A DNA stretch of 64,000 nt from Phenylobacterium sp. (GCA_018001015.1 JAGNIV010000008.1:62001-126000), one strand, 5' to 3'. Counted from the stretch's first letter, positions 1-9,406 are shown. Numbers and translations are program-made. The notes: generated by a model from the letters alone, not told the origin.

Positions 1-1
1 C

Positions 2-1126
2 ACCGCCGACAAGAAGAAGGGCGTCGAGTCCGGCCGGCTGTTCTGCTTCGGCTGCTCGGCGGCGGTGGACCCGCGCGTGCTCGGCTCCTTCACCCCGGTG
101 CTCGACATCACCACCTCCACCTTCTCGGGCACGCGGCCCGCGGGAAACACCGATCCGCAGAAGGGCGTCATCGGACCGGCGGTCACCGACGCGGCCACAG
201 GCATTCGCCGTCGCGGCCTCTACGACACCTGGGACGCGGTGACCGGCACGCTCAACCTCGACTGGACCCCCGACGCGTCGACCCTGGTCTACGCCAAGTA
301 CAGCCGGGGCTATAAGGCGGGCGGGTTCAACTCCGGGACCATCACGGCCTTCCCGGAGACCGACGCCGAGCACGTGGACGCCTACGAACTGGGCCTGAAG
401 AAGGACTGGAGCGGCTCGCTGCAGACCAACGTCTCGGCCTTCTACTACGACTACCAGGACGCTCAGGTGCCGGTGGCCACCCAGCCGGCCGTCGGCCCCT
501 CGACCTCGATCTTCTACAACATCCCCAAGTCCCGCAGCATGGGGTTCGAGCTGGAGACCATCTGGCAGCCGATCGAGAACCTGCAGATCCTGTTCAACTA
601 TTCCTACCTCGACGCCACGATCCGCGAGTCGTGCTGTATCCAGGACGGGGCCGATCCGGCCGCCGCCCAGCCGGGCGCCAAGCCGGTGAGCAGCCTGGCC
701 GCGGTCGATCCGATCACCGGGGCGCCGACCTCGCGCGGCCAGGACCTGTCGGGCAACCACCTGCCCGTGGCCCCGCGCAACAAGGTCGCCTTCAACGCCA
801 ACTACACCTGGGAGTTCGAGCCCGGATCCCTCACCGGCTCGTTCAGCTATGTGTGGCGTGACAAGGTCTATTCGTCGATCTTCGATCGTCCCTACTACGA
901 GGCGCCGGCCCGCAGCCAGATCGACGCGCGCCTGACCTGGCGGGACAGCGACGACCACTATTCGGTGATCCTGTACGGCAAGAACCTCACCGACGAGCAG
1001 GACTTCGACACCATGAGCGCGACCCGTCAGACCGGGTTCAACGCCAGCGGCGTCTACAACCTCAACCGCACCTATGTCCTGGTGCCGCCGCGCACCTACG
1101 GAGTCGAACTTCAGTACCGCTGGTAA
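2..1126 (+). CDS. TonB-dependent receptor, C-terminal part (runs in from the left edge)
   Basis: The reading frame is open from base 2, so the true start lies outside the window and about 374 C-terminal residues are visible. The protein has the alternating beta-strand pattern of an outer-membrane barrel, with segments such as YAKYSRGYKAGGFNSG and ILYGKNLTDEQDFDT that are typical of the TonB-dependent receptor barrel. It ends on an aromatic residue (YGVELQYRW), as barrels recognised by the BAM machinery do. Family members import bulky substrates across the outer membrane using TonB energy. The plug domain and TonB box are not visible. Inference: with four inner-membrane symporters directly downstream, it probably feeds the same or a related substrate, but the substrate cannot be read from the sequence. 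Confidence 0.93.
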   Translation, partial: TADKKKGVESGRLFCFGCSAAVDPRVLGSFTPVLDITTSTFSGTRPAGNTDPQKGVIGPAVTDAATGIRRRGLYDTWDAVTGTLNLDWTPDASTLVYAKYSRGYKAGGFNSGTITAFPETDAEHVDAYELGLKKDWSGSLQTNVSAFYYDYQDAQVPVATQPAVGPSTSIFYNIPKSRSMGFELETIWQPIENLQILFNYSYLDATIRESCCIQDGADPAAAQPGAKPVSSLAAVDPITGAPTSRGQDLSGNHLPVAPRNKVAFNANYTWEFEPGSLTGSFSYVWRDKVYSSIFDRPYYEAPARSQIDARLTWRDSDDHYSVILYGKNLTDEQDFDTMSATRQTGFNASGVYNLNRTYVLVPPRTYGVELQYRW

Positions 1127-1159
1127 GACCTGGACCACCTTGCTAAGCGGGGATGTGGA

Positions 1160-1198
1160 GGGCGCGGCGGTTCGCCGGCGCGCCCTTCCTTCTTCCCT
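1160..1198 (+). terminator. Rho-independent-like terminator after the TonB receptor
   Basis: An 11-bp stem (1160-1170 with 1175-1185, one mismatch) closes on a TTCG tetraloop and is followed by the pyrimidine-rich run TTCCTTCTTCC. It lies 33 bases after the receptor stop codon. This suggests the receptor and the downstream transporters are separate transcripts. Confidence 0.7.
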
Positions 1199-1581
1199 CT
1201 CCGCCTGTCGAAACACACCGGCCGGAACAGGCCGGGAACGTGTTGGGCGAACGTCGGCATTCGGCGGAAACCCTTGGCGGACAAGGCCTGGCATTGTGTC
1301 AGGACTGTAAGATCAAAGCCGTTGACTGAGCAGTACGGCTCCCGCACGGTTGCCTCCAAACAGCTCCGAACGCCGGCTTCTCAATTCATGGGAAGGCTGG
1401 CGAAGGATCAAAATAATGGCGGCCGTGGGCGTCCTCCACGGCGGGAGGAAGATGTGGATCGCGGCGCCCCGATGACGTTCGGAGTCCAGGCCCATCCCGT
1501 CACGGCCCCCCCATTTTTGAGCCTGGATTTTTCCGCCCGCACGGCCGCGCGGCCCGCGCCCTTTCACGCCTGGAGCCATTG
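1199..1581. other. Intergenic region upstream of the symporter array
   Basis: About 380 bases hold no convincing gene. Open frames here lack a ribosome binding site and have no recognisable composition. The stretch presumably carries the promoter and operators of the four-transporter array, but I could not identify a clear -35/-10 pair or operator palindrome. Confidence 0.4.
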
Positions 1582-3105
1582 ATGACCTCGACCTCAGCCG
1601 TGGGCGAACGCCCCCCTGTGGGACTGACCACCAAGGTTCTGTACGGCCTGGGCGCCGTGGCCAACGCCGTGAAGGCGCGCGGCCTCTCCACCTTCCTGCT
1701 GATCTTCTACAATCAGGTGATCGGCCTGCCGCCGCAGATGGTGTCGAGCGCCATCTTCATCGCGCTGATCTTCGACGCCTTCTGTGATCCCCTGGTGGGG
1801 CAGATTTCCGACAACTTCCGCTCGCCCTGGGGCCGACGGCACCCGTTCATGTACGCCGCCGCCCTGCCGGTCAGCCTGGCCTTCTTCCTGATCTGGAACC
1901 CGCCCAGCGGCTGGAGCAACACCGAGCTGTTCGGCTACATGCTGGCCTGCCTACTGGTGATCCGGCTGTTCGACACCTTCTTCGAGCTGCCGTCCTCGGC
2001 CTTGGCCCCGGAACTGGCCCGGGACTACGACGAGCGCACCAGCCTGATCGCCATCCGCGGCCTGTTCACCGTGATCGGGGGCCTGGGCATGACCCTGATG
2101 GTCTACCAGGTGTTCATGAAGGAGAACCCGGACGGGTCGGGCGGCATCACCGAGCGGGCGGGCTATTTCGGCTACTCGCTGTTCGCCGCGGTGCTGATCT
2201 TCGTGGTGATCATCGTGTCCACCACCGGCACGTTCAAGCAGATCCCCTACCTGCGCCAGCCGCCGGCCCGGAAGATCGGCTTCAGGCTGATGGCCCGGGA
2301 AGTCGCCGCCACCCTCAACAACCGCTCCTTCGTGGTGGCCGCGGTGGCCGGCATGTTCATCGCCGTGGCTATGGGCCTGAAGAACGGGCTGGAGCTCTAC
2401 TTCGCCCTCTATTTCTTCCAGCTTACCCAGGCCCAGCTCTCGATCCTCACCGCGCTCGGCGTCGCCGCCAGCGTCGCTGGGGTGATGCTGGCGCCCCGGG
2501 CCGGCGCCCTCTTCGGCAAGAAGCCCGCCGCGATCACCCTGTTCACCGGGGCGCTCGCCGCCGGCATCACACCGCTCACCATCACCCTCATGGGGATCGC
2601 GCCGCCCCCCGGCTCGGACGCGATGTTCTACATCATCTTCGTCGAGACCTTCTTCAACGGCGCCATGGCCGTGGCGACCGGGGTTCTGCTGTCGTCGATG
2701 ATCGCCGACGTGGTGGAGGACGCCGAGGTCAAGACCGGCCGCCGGTCCGAAGGGCTGCTGTTCTCGGCCGACAACCTGTTCAAGAAGATCGTCTCGGGCA
2801 TGGGGATCTTCGTCTCCGGCAGCCTGCTGGCCTTCGTCAACTTCCCTGCCAACGCCAAGCGCGGTCAGGTGGACCCCGACATCCTTCGGGAGCTGGCCGT
2901 CATCTATCTGCCCATCGCCACCGCGCTTTACGGGACCGCCATCCTCTGTCTGTTCGCCTTCAAGATCGACAAGGCGACCCACGAGTCCAACCTCCTCAAG
3001 CTGAAGGATGCGGCGGCGCTCGCCGAACTCTCCGGCGCCGACGACCAGATCGGTGGCTTGCCCGGCGTGGCCGGCGGCGCCGCGCCCATCGCGCCACGGA
3101 GCTAA
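1582..3105 (+). CDS. GPH/MelB-type MFS sugar-cation symporter, copy 1 of 4
   Basis: This 507-residue polytopic membrane protein belongs to the glycoside-pentoside-hexuronide:cation symporter family. The pattern D65-x3-D69-P-x2-G-x3-D77 in the second helix region matches the cation-binding aspartates of MelB. It is followed by the conserved GRRHP loop, a later ERTSL motif, and the cytoplasmic segment SSMIADVVEDAEVKTGRRSEG shared by all four copies (quoted here only as a landmark). I prefer the ATG at 1582 to the TTG immediately before it. The next gene begins 4 bases after the stop, so translation is probably coupled. The likely role is symport of a glycoside or other amphipathic solute across the inner membrane; the substrate is unknown. 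Confidence 0.9.
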   Translation: MTSTSAVGERPPVGLTTKVLYGLGAVANAVKARGLSTFLLIFYNQVIGLPPQMVSSAIFIALIFDAFCDPLVGQISDNFRSPWGRRHPFMYAAALPVSLAFFLIWNPPSGWSNTELFGYMLACLLVIRLFDTFFELPSSALAPELARDYDERTSLIAIRGLFTVIGGLGMTLMVYQVFMKENPDGSGGITERAGYFGYSLFAAVLIFVVIIVSTTGTFKQIPYLRQPPARKIGFRLMAREVAATLNNRSFVVAAVAGMFIAVAMGLKNGLELYFALYFFQLTQAQLSILTALGVAASVAGVMLAPRAGALFGKKPAAITLFTGALAAGITPLTITLMGIAPPPGSDAMFYIIFVETFFNGAMAVATGVLLSSMIADVVEDAEVKTGRRSEGLLFSADNLFKKIVSGMGIFVSGSLLAFVNFPANAKRGQVDPDILRELAVIYLPIATALYGTAILCLFAFKIDKATHESNLLKLKDAAALAELSGADDQIGGLPGVAGGAAPIAPRS

Positions 3106-3109
3106 GAAC

Positions 3110-4606
3110 ATGAGCCAGGCTGAACTGACCGCGAAGGTCCCGCAGTCCACCAAGCTGATCTATGGCCTGGGCTCGGTGGCCTACGGCGCCAAGACCCAGC
3201 TGCTCGGGCTGCTGCTGCTGTTCTACAATCAGCTCGTGGGCCTGCCCGCCGCCGCCGTCAGCCTGGCGCTCTCCATCTCCATCGTCATCGACGCCGTGTG
3301 GGACCCGCTGGTGGGACAGTGGTCGGACAACCTGCGCAGCCGCTGGGGCCGACGGCACCCGCTGATGTACGCCTCGGCCATTCCCTTCGCGATCTGCTGG
3401 GTCCTGCTGTGGCGCCCGCCGGAGGGTTGGTCGAACGAGGCGCTGTTCGCCTACCTCTTGGTGCTGGTGGTGGCCTCAAGGATGCTGATCAGCCTCTATG
3501 AGGTGCCCTCCTCGGCCCTGGCTCCCGAGCTGGCGCCCGCCTATCACGAGCGCACCAGCCTGCTTTCCTATCGCTATCTGTTCGGCACCCTGGGCGGCGC
3601 GGGCGCCTCGATCCTGGCCTTCGCGGTCTTCCTCAAGGGGACCCCCGACCAGCCCATGGGCCAGCTCAACATCGAGGGCTACTGGCCCTATGCGCTTACC
3701 GTGGCCGCCATCATGGTGGTCTCGATCATCGGGTCCACCGCCGGCACCCACGACCGCATTCCCACCCTGCACCAGCCGCCGGCGCGCAAGGCCACCCTGG
3801 CCGACATGGTCCGCGAAGTGTCCGCCACCCTGGCCAACCGCAATTTCCTGGTGATCGTGCTGTCGGGGACCTTCGCCGGCATGGCCGGCGGACTTTCCAA
3901 CGGCCTGGGGATCTATTTCAGCACCTATTTCTGGGAGCTGCCGTCCTCCAACCTGCTGGTCCTGGTGCTGGGGGGCCTCGTCGCCTCGCCGGTCGCCGCG
4001 GTCATCGCCCCCATGCTGTCCAAGCGGTTCGGCAAGAAGCAGGCCTGCATCAACCTGTTCTTCGCCGGACTGCTGGTCTCGGTGCTGCCGGTCGGCCTGC
4101 GGCTGCTGGGCCTGATGCCGCCGAATGGCGAGCCGCTGCTGGTGGGCATCCTGCTGCTGGACCGCATCGTCTCGGGGATGCTGGGGATCGCCGGCTACAT
4201 CATCGTCGCCTCGATGATCGCCGACATCGTCGAGGAGAGCCAGATCAAGACCGGCCGCCGCTCTGAGGGCCTGCTGATGAGCGCCGACACCCTGTTGCAG
4301 AAGGTGGTGGGCGGGATCGCCGCCATCCTGCCCGGCATCATGCTGGCGGTCATCGGCTTCCCCGACCATGCCAAGCCGGGCGCGGTCGATCCCGCCGTGC
4401 TGCAAAACCTGGCCCGGCTCTACCTGCCCGCCACGACGGTGTTGAGCGTGGCCGCCATCGGGTCGCTCTATCTCTACAGGATCGACCGCGACGCCCATGA
4501 GCGGAACCTGGAGACCATCGCCGAAGGCGTGGCCAAGGCCGAGCTCCTGGCCGAGGCCCTCGACCAGGCGCCCGAATCCATCACCACCATCAACCGTCCG
4601 GCCTGA
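3110..4606 (+). CDS. GPH/MelB-type MFS symporter, copy 2 of 4
   Basis: This 498-residue paralogue of the preceding gene starts at an ATG 4 bases after its stop. The cation motif is D61-x3-D65-P-L-V-G-Q-W-S-D73, followed by GRRHP. The central ERTSLLSYRYLFG loop and the IADIVEES...TGRRSEG segment are also kept. Longer in-frame extensions upstream would overlap the first transporter and are unlikely. No catabolic enzyme lies between the copies, so this is a transporter array rather than one transporter per pathway. All conserved family residues that I can see are intact, so it should be functional. Substrate unknown. Confidence 0.9.
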   Translation: MSQAELTAKVPQSTKLIYGLGSVAYGAKTQLLGLLLLFYNQLVGLPAAAVSLALSISIVIDAVWDPLVGQWSDNLRSRWGRRHPLMYASAIPFAICWVLLWRPPEGWSNEALFAYLLVLVVASRMLISLYEVPSSALAPELAPAYHERTSLLSYRYLFGTLGGAGASILAFAVFLKGTPDQPMGQLNIEGYWPYALTVAAIMVVSIIGSTAGTHDRIPTLHQPPARKATLADMVREVSATLANRNFLVIVLSGTFAGMAGGLSNGLGIYFSTYFWELPSSNLLVLVLGGLVASPVAAVIAPMLSKRFGKKQACINLFFAGLLVSVLPVGLRLLGLMPPNGEPLLVGILLLDRIVSGMLGIAGYIIVASMIADIVEESQIKTGRRSEGLLMSADTLLQKVVGGIAAILPGIMLAVIGFPDHAKPGAVDPAVLQNLARLYLPATTVLSVAAIGSLYLYRIDRDAHERNLETIAEGVAKAELLAEALDQAPESITTINRPA

Positions 4607-4634
4607 CCGGCGTCCTCAACCTAAGAGCTGCACC

Positions 4635-6128
4635 TTGACCGACGCCATACCGTCTCTTCGAGCAACGCCGAAGCTCGGCGTGGGAACCAAGCTCTCCTAC
4701 GGTGTGGGTTCCATCGCCGTCGGGGTATCGGTCCTCGGGCTCTCGGCGACCCTGCTGCAGCCCTATCTGAACCGGGTCATCGGCCTGCCCGCCCTGTGGG
4801 TCGGGACGGCGATCATGCTGACCCTGATGCTGGACGCGGTGATCGATCCCGCCATCGGCCAATGGTCGGACAAGCTGCGGACCCGGTGGGGCCGTCGCCA
4901 TCCGCTGATGTACGCCTCGGCGCCGCTGATCGCGGTGGCGTGCATCGCCTTCTGGAACTCGCCCTCCACCTGGCCGGTGACCACCACGGGCATTTTCGTG
5001 ATCAGCATGCTGGTGCTGCTCCGGCTCTGCGTCAGCCTCTATGAGATCCCCTCCTCGGCCTTGGCGCCTGAACTCACCAGCGACTACCACCAGCGCACCA
5101 GCCTGTTCAGCTACCGGTTCTTCTTCGGGGTCGTGGGCGGCCTGGGGATGAACGTGGTGCTCTACCAGGTCTTCCTGTCGCCGGCGGCCGGCGGGATTCT
5201 CAACAAGGCCGGGTACGCGAACTTCGGCATCCTGGCGGCCGGTGTGATGGCGGTCTCCATCCTGGTCTCGGCCATGGGCACCCACCGCCACATCAAGGAC
5301 CTCTATCAGCCGCCGGTCCGCAAGGTCCCGCTCAGCCAGGTGGCCAAAGAAATCATCGGCACCATCGGCAACAAGTCGCTGATCGTGGTGATGATTTCCG
5401 GCCTCTGCTCCGGAGTCTCCAGCGGCCTGTCGGGCGCGCTCAGCCAGTACTTCTACATTGAGCTCTGGGGCGTCAGCGCGGCCTCGATCTCCTACATCTC
5501 GATGTCCGGCGTCCTGGCCTCGGTCTCCGGCGTCGTCGTCGCCGGTCCGGCCTCGCGGAGCTGGGGCAAGAAGCGGGCGATGCTGGTCCTCTTCACCTGC
5601 TCGGTCTTCACCTCCGCCATACCCCTGTCCCTGAAGCTGCTGGACCTGGCGCCCACCGACAGCGGCATGGTCCTGACCCTGCTGCTGGTGGACTATTTCA
5701 TCGCCACGACGCTGGCCATCGCCGGCTTCATCATCATCTCCTCGATGATCGCCGACGTGGTGGAGGACGCCGCGGTGAAGACCGGGGTGCGGTCAGAGGG
5801 CCTGTTGCTGGCCGCCAATGGCCTGTTGCCCAAGTTCACGGGCGGCATCGGCGTGTTCCTGTCAGGCGTGCTGCTGACCCTGGTGGCCTTCCCGACCCAT
5901 GCCGCGGCTGGAAGCGTGGACCCTGAGATCATGCGCCGTCTGGCGTTGATCTTCCTGCCCATCAACACCGGCATGAGCCTGCTCTCGATCCTGGTCCTGC
6001 TTCCCTACAAGATCGACGAAGACCTCCACGCCAGCAACGTCGCCACCCTGGAGGAAGCCGCCGCGATGGCGGAGCGGGCCCGCATCGAGGCGGCCCGCCC
6101 GGTGGTGGGCGGCGCGGGCGGCGCCTGA
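4635..6128 (+). CDS. GPH/MelB-type MFS symporter, copy 3 of 4
   Basis: This is the third tandem paralogue, 497 residues long. The start chosen is TTG 4635 because it gives the same N-terminal length before the first helix (KLSYGVGS) as the sister proteins; the more upstream ATG would overlap copy 2 by more than 100 bases. The cation motif D67-x3-D71-P-A-I-G-Q-W-S-D79 and GRRHP are present. It departs from the others at its first helix, where the usual FYNQ becomes PYLNR, and near the end, where TGRRSEG becomes TGVRSEG. Such helix-1 differences could mean a different substrate. It is probably co-transcribed with its neighbours. Confidence 0.88.
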   Translation: MTDAIPSLRATPKLGVGTKLSYGVGSIAVGVSVLGLSATLLQPYLNRVIGLPALWVGTAIMLTLMLDAVIDPAIGQWSDKLRTRWGRRHPLMYASAPLIAVACIAFWNSPSTWPVTTTGIFVISMLVLLRLCVSLYEIPSSALAPELTSDYHQRTSLFSYRFFFGVVGGLGMNVVLYQVFLSPAAGGILNKAGYANFGILAAGVMAVSILVSAMGTHRHIKDLYQPPVRKVPLSQVAKEIIGTIGNKSLIVVMISGLCSGVSSGLSGALSQYFYIELWGVSAASISYISMSGVLASVSGVVVAGPASRSWGKKRAMLVLFTCSVFTSAIPLSLKLLDLAPTDSGMVLTLLLVDYFIATTLAIAGFIIISSMIADVVEDAAVKTGVRSEGLLLAANGLLPKFTGGIGVFLSGVLLTLVAFPTHAAAGSVDPEIMRRLALIFLPINTGMSLLSILVLLPYKIDEDLHASNVATLEEAAAMAERARIEAARPVVGGAGGA

Positions 6129-6194
6129 GGGCCAAGACGACACGCGGAATGCGGGCTAGGTTCGCGAAACAGAACAAGAGCCGGGGGAAACACA

Positions 6195-7682
6195 GTGGCC
6201 GAAGCCGCATCAGACGCTCAAGCCGGCCGACGGTTGAGCATGCCCACCAAGCTGTTCTACGGCTTCGGCTCCGTGGCCTTCGGGGTGAAGGACAACGGGT
6301 TTTCGTACTTCCTGCTGATCTTCTACAATCAGGTCATGGGCCTGCCCGCCCAGACCGTGGGCCTGGCGATCATGATCGCCCTGTTCGTCGACGCCTTCCT
6401 CGACCCCATCGTCGGCCAGGCATCAGACAATTTCCGTTCCAAGTGGGGCCGCAGACACCCCTTCATGTACGCCGCGGCCATCCCGGTGGCGGTCTCCTAC
6501 CTGCTGCTGTGGAACCCACCAAAGGCGCTGGATCACCAGGGCCTGTTCTTCTACCTGATCGGCACGGCCATCCTGATCCGCAGCTTCATCACCTGCTACG
6601 AGATCCCGTCCTCGGCCTTGGCCGCCGAACTCACCACCGGCTACGACGAACGCACCAAGCTGCTCAGCTACCGCTTCCTGTTCGGCTGGATCGGCGGCCT
6701 GGCGATGTACTTCGCCGCCCTGAAGATCTTCCTGACTCCCGACGCCACGCACAAGGTCGGCCAGTTGAACGTGGAGGGTTACGCCCACTACGGCATGGCC
6801 GCCGCCCTGCTGATGCTGTTCGCCATCCTGGTATCGGCGGTCGGCACCCACGGCCAGATTCCGTTCCTGCGCGAGGCGCCGCACCGCAAGCTCAACCTGC
6901 CGACCCTGGCGCGCGAGATGGTGGGGACGCTGTCCCACCGCTCCTTTCTGCGCATCCTGATAGCCAACCTGTTCGGGGCCATGGCCGCGGGCCTGACGCT
7001 CTCCATCAGCCTCTATTTCACGACCTTCTTCTGGGAGTTCAGCTCCGCCCAGATCGCGCTGTTCACCTTCGCAAGCCTGACGGCGGCCCTGTTCGCCTTC
7101 GCGGCGGCCCCGGTCTTCTCGCAGAAGTTCGGCAAGAAGCGCTCGGCCATGACGCTGCTGCTGATCGGCGTCGCGGTGGGGGTCAGCCCCATCGTCCTGC
7201 GCCTGACGGGCCTGTTCCCGGAGAACGGCAGCTCCCTGCTGTTCCCGCTGATTTTCCTGCAGAACGTGATCTCCACCGGAGCCACGATCACCGCCAACAT
7301 CCTGACATCCTCGATGATCGCCGACGTGGTGGAGGACAGCGAACTTCAGACCGGCCGCCGGTCGGAGGGTCTGTTCTTCGCGGCCTCGGCCTTCGTGGCC
7401 AAGGCGGTCACCGGGATCGGCATCTTCACCTCGGCCATGCTGTTGAAGGCCGCGGCCTTCCCGCAGGGCGCGCGGCCTGGCGAGGTGGACCCGGCGATCA
7501 TCGCTCGCCTCGGACTGATCTATGTGCCTGTCCTGGTGGTGCTCTACGGCCTGTGCATAGCCTTCATGAGCGGCTACCGCATCACCCGCGAGAGCCACGC
7601 CGAATCCCTGCGCCAACTGGCGGCGGCGGCCGATCTGGTCAACGAGGGTGAGCCGGCGAGCGGGGCTGGCAAGCTGAGTTAG
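6195..7682 (+). CDS. GPH/MelB-type MFS symporter, copy 4 of 4
   Basis: The last tandem paralogue has 495 residues and starts at GTG 6195, preceded by GGGGGAAA at a good ribosome-binding distance. The motif D66-x3-D70-P-I-V-G-Q-A-S-D78, GRRHP, the ERTKLLSYRFLFG loop and TGRRSEG are all present. It sits 66 bases after copy 3, the largest gap in the array. Its stop codon overlaps the stop codon of the convergent double-TetR gene. The function is inferred from the family only: secondary symport of an unidentified, probably glycosidic, solute. Confidence 0.9.
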   Translation: MAEAASDAQAGRRLSMPTKLFYGFGSVAFGVKDNGFSYFLLIFYNQVMGLPAQTVGLAIMIALFVDAFLDPIVGQASDNFRSKWGRRHPFMYAAAIPVAVSYLLLWNPPKALDHQGLFFYLIGTAILIRSFITCYEIPSSALAAELTTGYDERTKLLSYRFLFGWIGGLAMYFAALKIFLTPDATHKVGQLNVEGYAHYGMAAALLMLFAILVSAVGTHGQIPFLREAPHRKLNLPTLAREMVGTLSHRSFLRILIANLFGAMAAGLTLSISLYFTTFFWEFSSAQIALFTFASLTAALFAFAAAPVFSQKFGKKRSAMTLLLIGVAVGVSPIVLRLTGLFPENGSSLLFPLIFLQNVISTGATITANILTSSMIADVVEDSELQTGRRSEGLFFAASAFVAKAVTGIGIFTSAMLLKAAAFPQGARPGEVDPAIIARLGLIYVPVLVVLYGLCIAFMSGYRITRESHAESLRQLAAAADLVNEGEPASGAGKLS

Positions 7683-8908
7683 CGGGCGAAGATACCCATC
7701 AGCATCGGCCGGGCGAAGACCGAGGGCGCGGCCTTTTGGGTGACGCCAGGCACCCAGAAGGCGAGCTCAGCGCCGGCGTTCAGGGTGGCGTTGAGCATCT
7801 GGGCGGCGATGAAGGGATCCACGGGGCGGATCGAGCCCTCGGCGATGCCGTCCGAGATCATGGAGGCGAAGCGGTCGGAGACGCGGTTGGAGTGCGCCAC
7901 CTGCTCCTCGCGCATAGCCTCGGGCAGGGCCGAGAGCGCCGAGGTCCGCAACAGCGGGCCGTATTCCGAAAGCTGATACTCGGCCAGCGCGGCCGCCGCG
8001 CTGGAGAGCTTGGACCATTGGTCGCCGGGCAGGCTCATCGCCAGGCGCTGCACTCGGCGCATCACCTCGAAGGTGCGGTCGAAGCAGGCCACCACCAGGT
8101 CGTCCTTGGCCTCATGGTGATGGTAGAAGCTGCCCTTGGTGACGTTCAGCTCAGCGGAAATCTTGTCCACCGAGGCGCCCTTGTAACCGCGGCTGTTGAT
8201 CAATCGGGTGGCGGCCAGCAGGAAGGTCTCCCGGCCCAGCTCAACGCCTTCGGAGGCGGCCAGTTCGGCCAAGGGGGCGGCGGCCGGTGACCACTCCGCG
8301 CCCTCCACCGCCAGACCCCCGGTGAGGATATCGAACATCCGGTCGCAGATGCGCCCATAGTCTTCGGGATCATATTTCGGCAGCCAGGCGCCGGCCCAGA
8401 ACAGCTGCTCCAGCAGCATGTGGGTGCGCGCCGTCCGGCGGCCCCGGCCGAGCCAGGCGAGGTCCGGCGTGTCGAAGAGGTTCCGCACCTTGCGGAACAG
8501 TTTCATGAAGGCGTCGAACACCTCGGTGCGGCGCGGATTGTTCAGGGCCCGGATGTCCGACAGCACCGGCAGCGGCGGCGCCGCCCCGATGGCGCCCTGG
8601 CGTATCCGCTCAAGATACAGCTCCAGCAGCTTTCGCAGGCGCTCCATGGGGGTCTTCTCGGCCAGAGCGGTCTCGGCGGCCTGGGTCAGCCAATCGATCC
8701 CGCGCATCAGGCAGGCGGCGGCCAGGTCGTCCTTGCGCTTGAAATAGTAGGTGACGCTGGTGGTGGAGAGACCCACGGCCGCGGCGGCGACGCCCAGGGT
8801 CAGACCCTTCACGCCCTGGGTGTTGAGGATGACCGTGGAGGCGTCGAGGATGGCGTCGCGCTTCTTCTCGAAGCGGTCCGTCGATCGGGCGACGTTTCGT
8901 TCAGCCAT
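7679..8908 (-). CDS. Transcriptional regulator with two tandem TetR domains
   Basis: This 409-residue protein is about twice the normal TetR length. Two complete TetR-type DNA-binding domains are visible. The first helix-turn-helix lies around residues 37-60 (GLSTTSVTYYFKRKDDL) and the second around 246-270 (NVTKGSFYHHHEAKDDL). Each is followed by its own helical ligand/dimer domain. The ATG at 8908 is chosen because the purine run GGGGGGAGGGG lies just upstream; a longer frame has no such site. A single chain carrying two TetR units may fold as an internal pseudo-dimer on one operator. It lies convergent to the symporter array and may control it, but that is only positional inference. Confidence 0.9.
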   Translation of the reverse strand: MAERNVARSTDRFEKKRDAILDASTVILNTQGVKGLTLGVAAAAVGLSTTSVTYYFKRKDDLAAACLMRGIDWLTQAAETALAEKTPMERLRKLLELYLERIRQGAIGAAPPLPVLSDIRALNNPRRTEVFDAFMKLFRKVRNLFDTPDLAWLGRGRRTARTHMLLEQLFWAGAWLPKYDPEDYGRICDRMFDILTGGLAVEGAEWSPAAAPLAELAASEGVELGRETFLLAATRLINSRGYKGASVDKISAELNVTKGSFYHHHEAKDDLVVACFDRTFEVMRRVQRLAMSLPGDQWSKLSSAAAALAEYQLSEYGPLLRTSALSALPEAMREEQVAHSNRVSDRFASMISDGIAEGSIRPVDPFIAAQMLNATLNAGAELAFWVPGVTQKAAPSVFARPMLMGIFAR

Positions 8909-9043
8909 CACCCCTCCCCCCTCGCGCGCGATCCCAGACGCTTTGCGACCCTCCCTCTCTATCGGACGGCCTATCGCTGCGCCAAGCGGCAAGTTCCCCG
9001 CACGTCACCCCCTTACGAGACGGGATTGGAAGGGGGCTGGAAC

Positions 9044-9400
9044 CTACTTCCGGACCCAGGCCCCATCAGGGGTCTGATAGTAGTCGCCCGGCCGCAGCTT
9101 GAGCTGGACAACGCTCTGATAGGCGGCGGCGCCGGCGGCTTCGGGCGTGACGCCGTTCTTGGCGGCGGCTCCGCGATAGAGCTGGGCGCGACCGGCGTTG
9201 ATCTCGCTGACCGCAGCCTCCACAGCCGGCTCGCCGCCGCCGTTCACGAAGCCCAGATAGCCGTCGTTCTGCTCGCCCACGACGCCGGCGGCCTTGGCGG
9301 CGTCGACCGTGGCCTTGGCGGTGGCGGCCAGGGCCGGGCCGGCCACGAGGGTCCCGGCGATGGCGGCGGGGATCAGGAGGTTTTGATAGGTCATGGTCAT
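9044..9400 (-). CDS. ydbL: YdbL/DUF1318-family periplasmic protein
   Basis: This 118-residue protein has a signal peptide (residues 1 to about 25, ending AGPALA) and an alanine-rich mature part. The segment GEQNDGYLGFV is characteristic of the YdbL/DUF1318 family, and the C-terminal half (YYQTPDGAWVRK) supports the assignment. In E. coli YdbL is the periplasmic member of the YdbH-YnbE-YdbL set that links inner and outer membranes for lipid homeostasis. Here it is the last gene of the same three-gene order, 6 bases after ynbE. Starting at ATG 9394 instead would shorten it by only two residues. The family call rests on the fit of sequence and context together. Confidence 0.85.
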   Translation of the reverse strand: MTMTYQNLLIPAAIAGTLVAGPALAATAKATVDAAKAAGVVGEQNDGYLGFVNGGGEPAVEAAVSEINAGRAQLYRGAAAKNGVTPEAAGAAAYQSVVQLKLRPGDYYQTPDGAWVRK

Positions 9401-9406
9401 GGCCCC

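Noticed and set aside
1-64. Start of the TonB receptor at base 65
   Set aside because: The frame is open back to base 2, so the internal GTG at 65 is not the real start.
1274-1582. Possible 102-residue gene before the symporter array
   Set aside because: No convincing start or ribosome site, no recognisable sequence, and it overlaps the expected promoter region.
6149-7651. 500-codon frame in another phase of symporter copy 4
   Set aside because: It is Arg/Pro/His-rich, lacks membrane segments, and overlaps a clear MFS gene.
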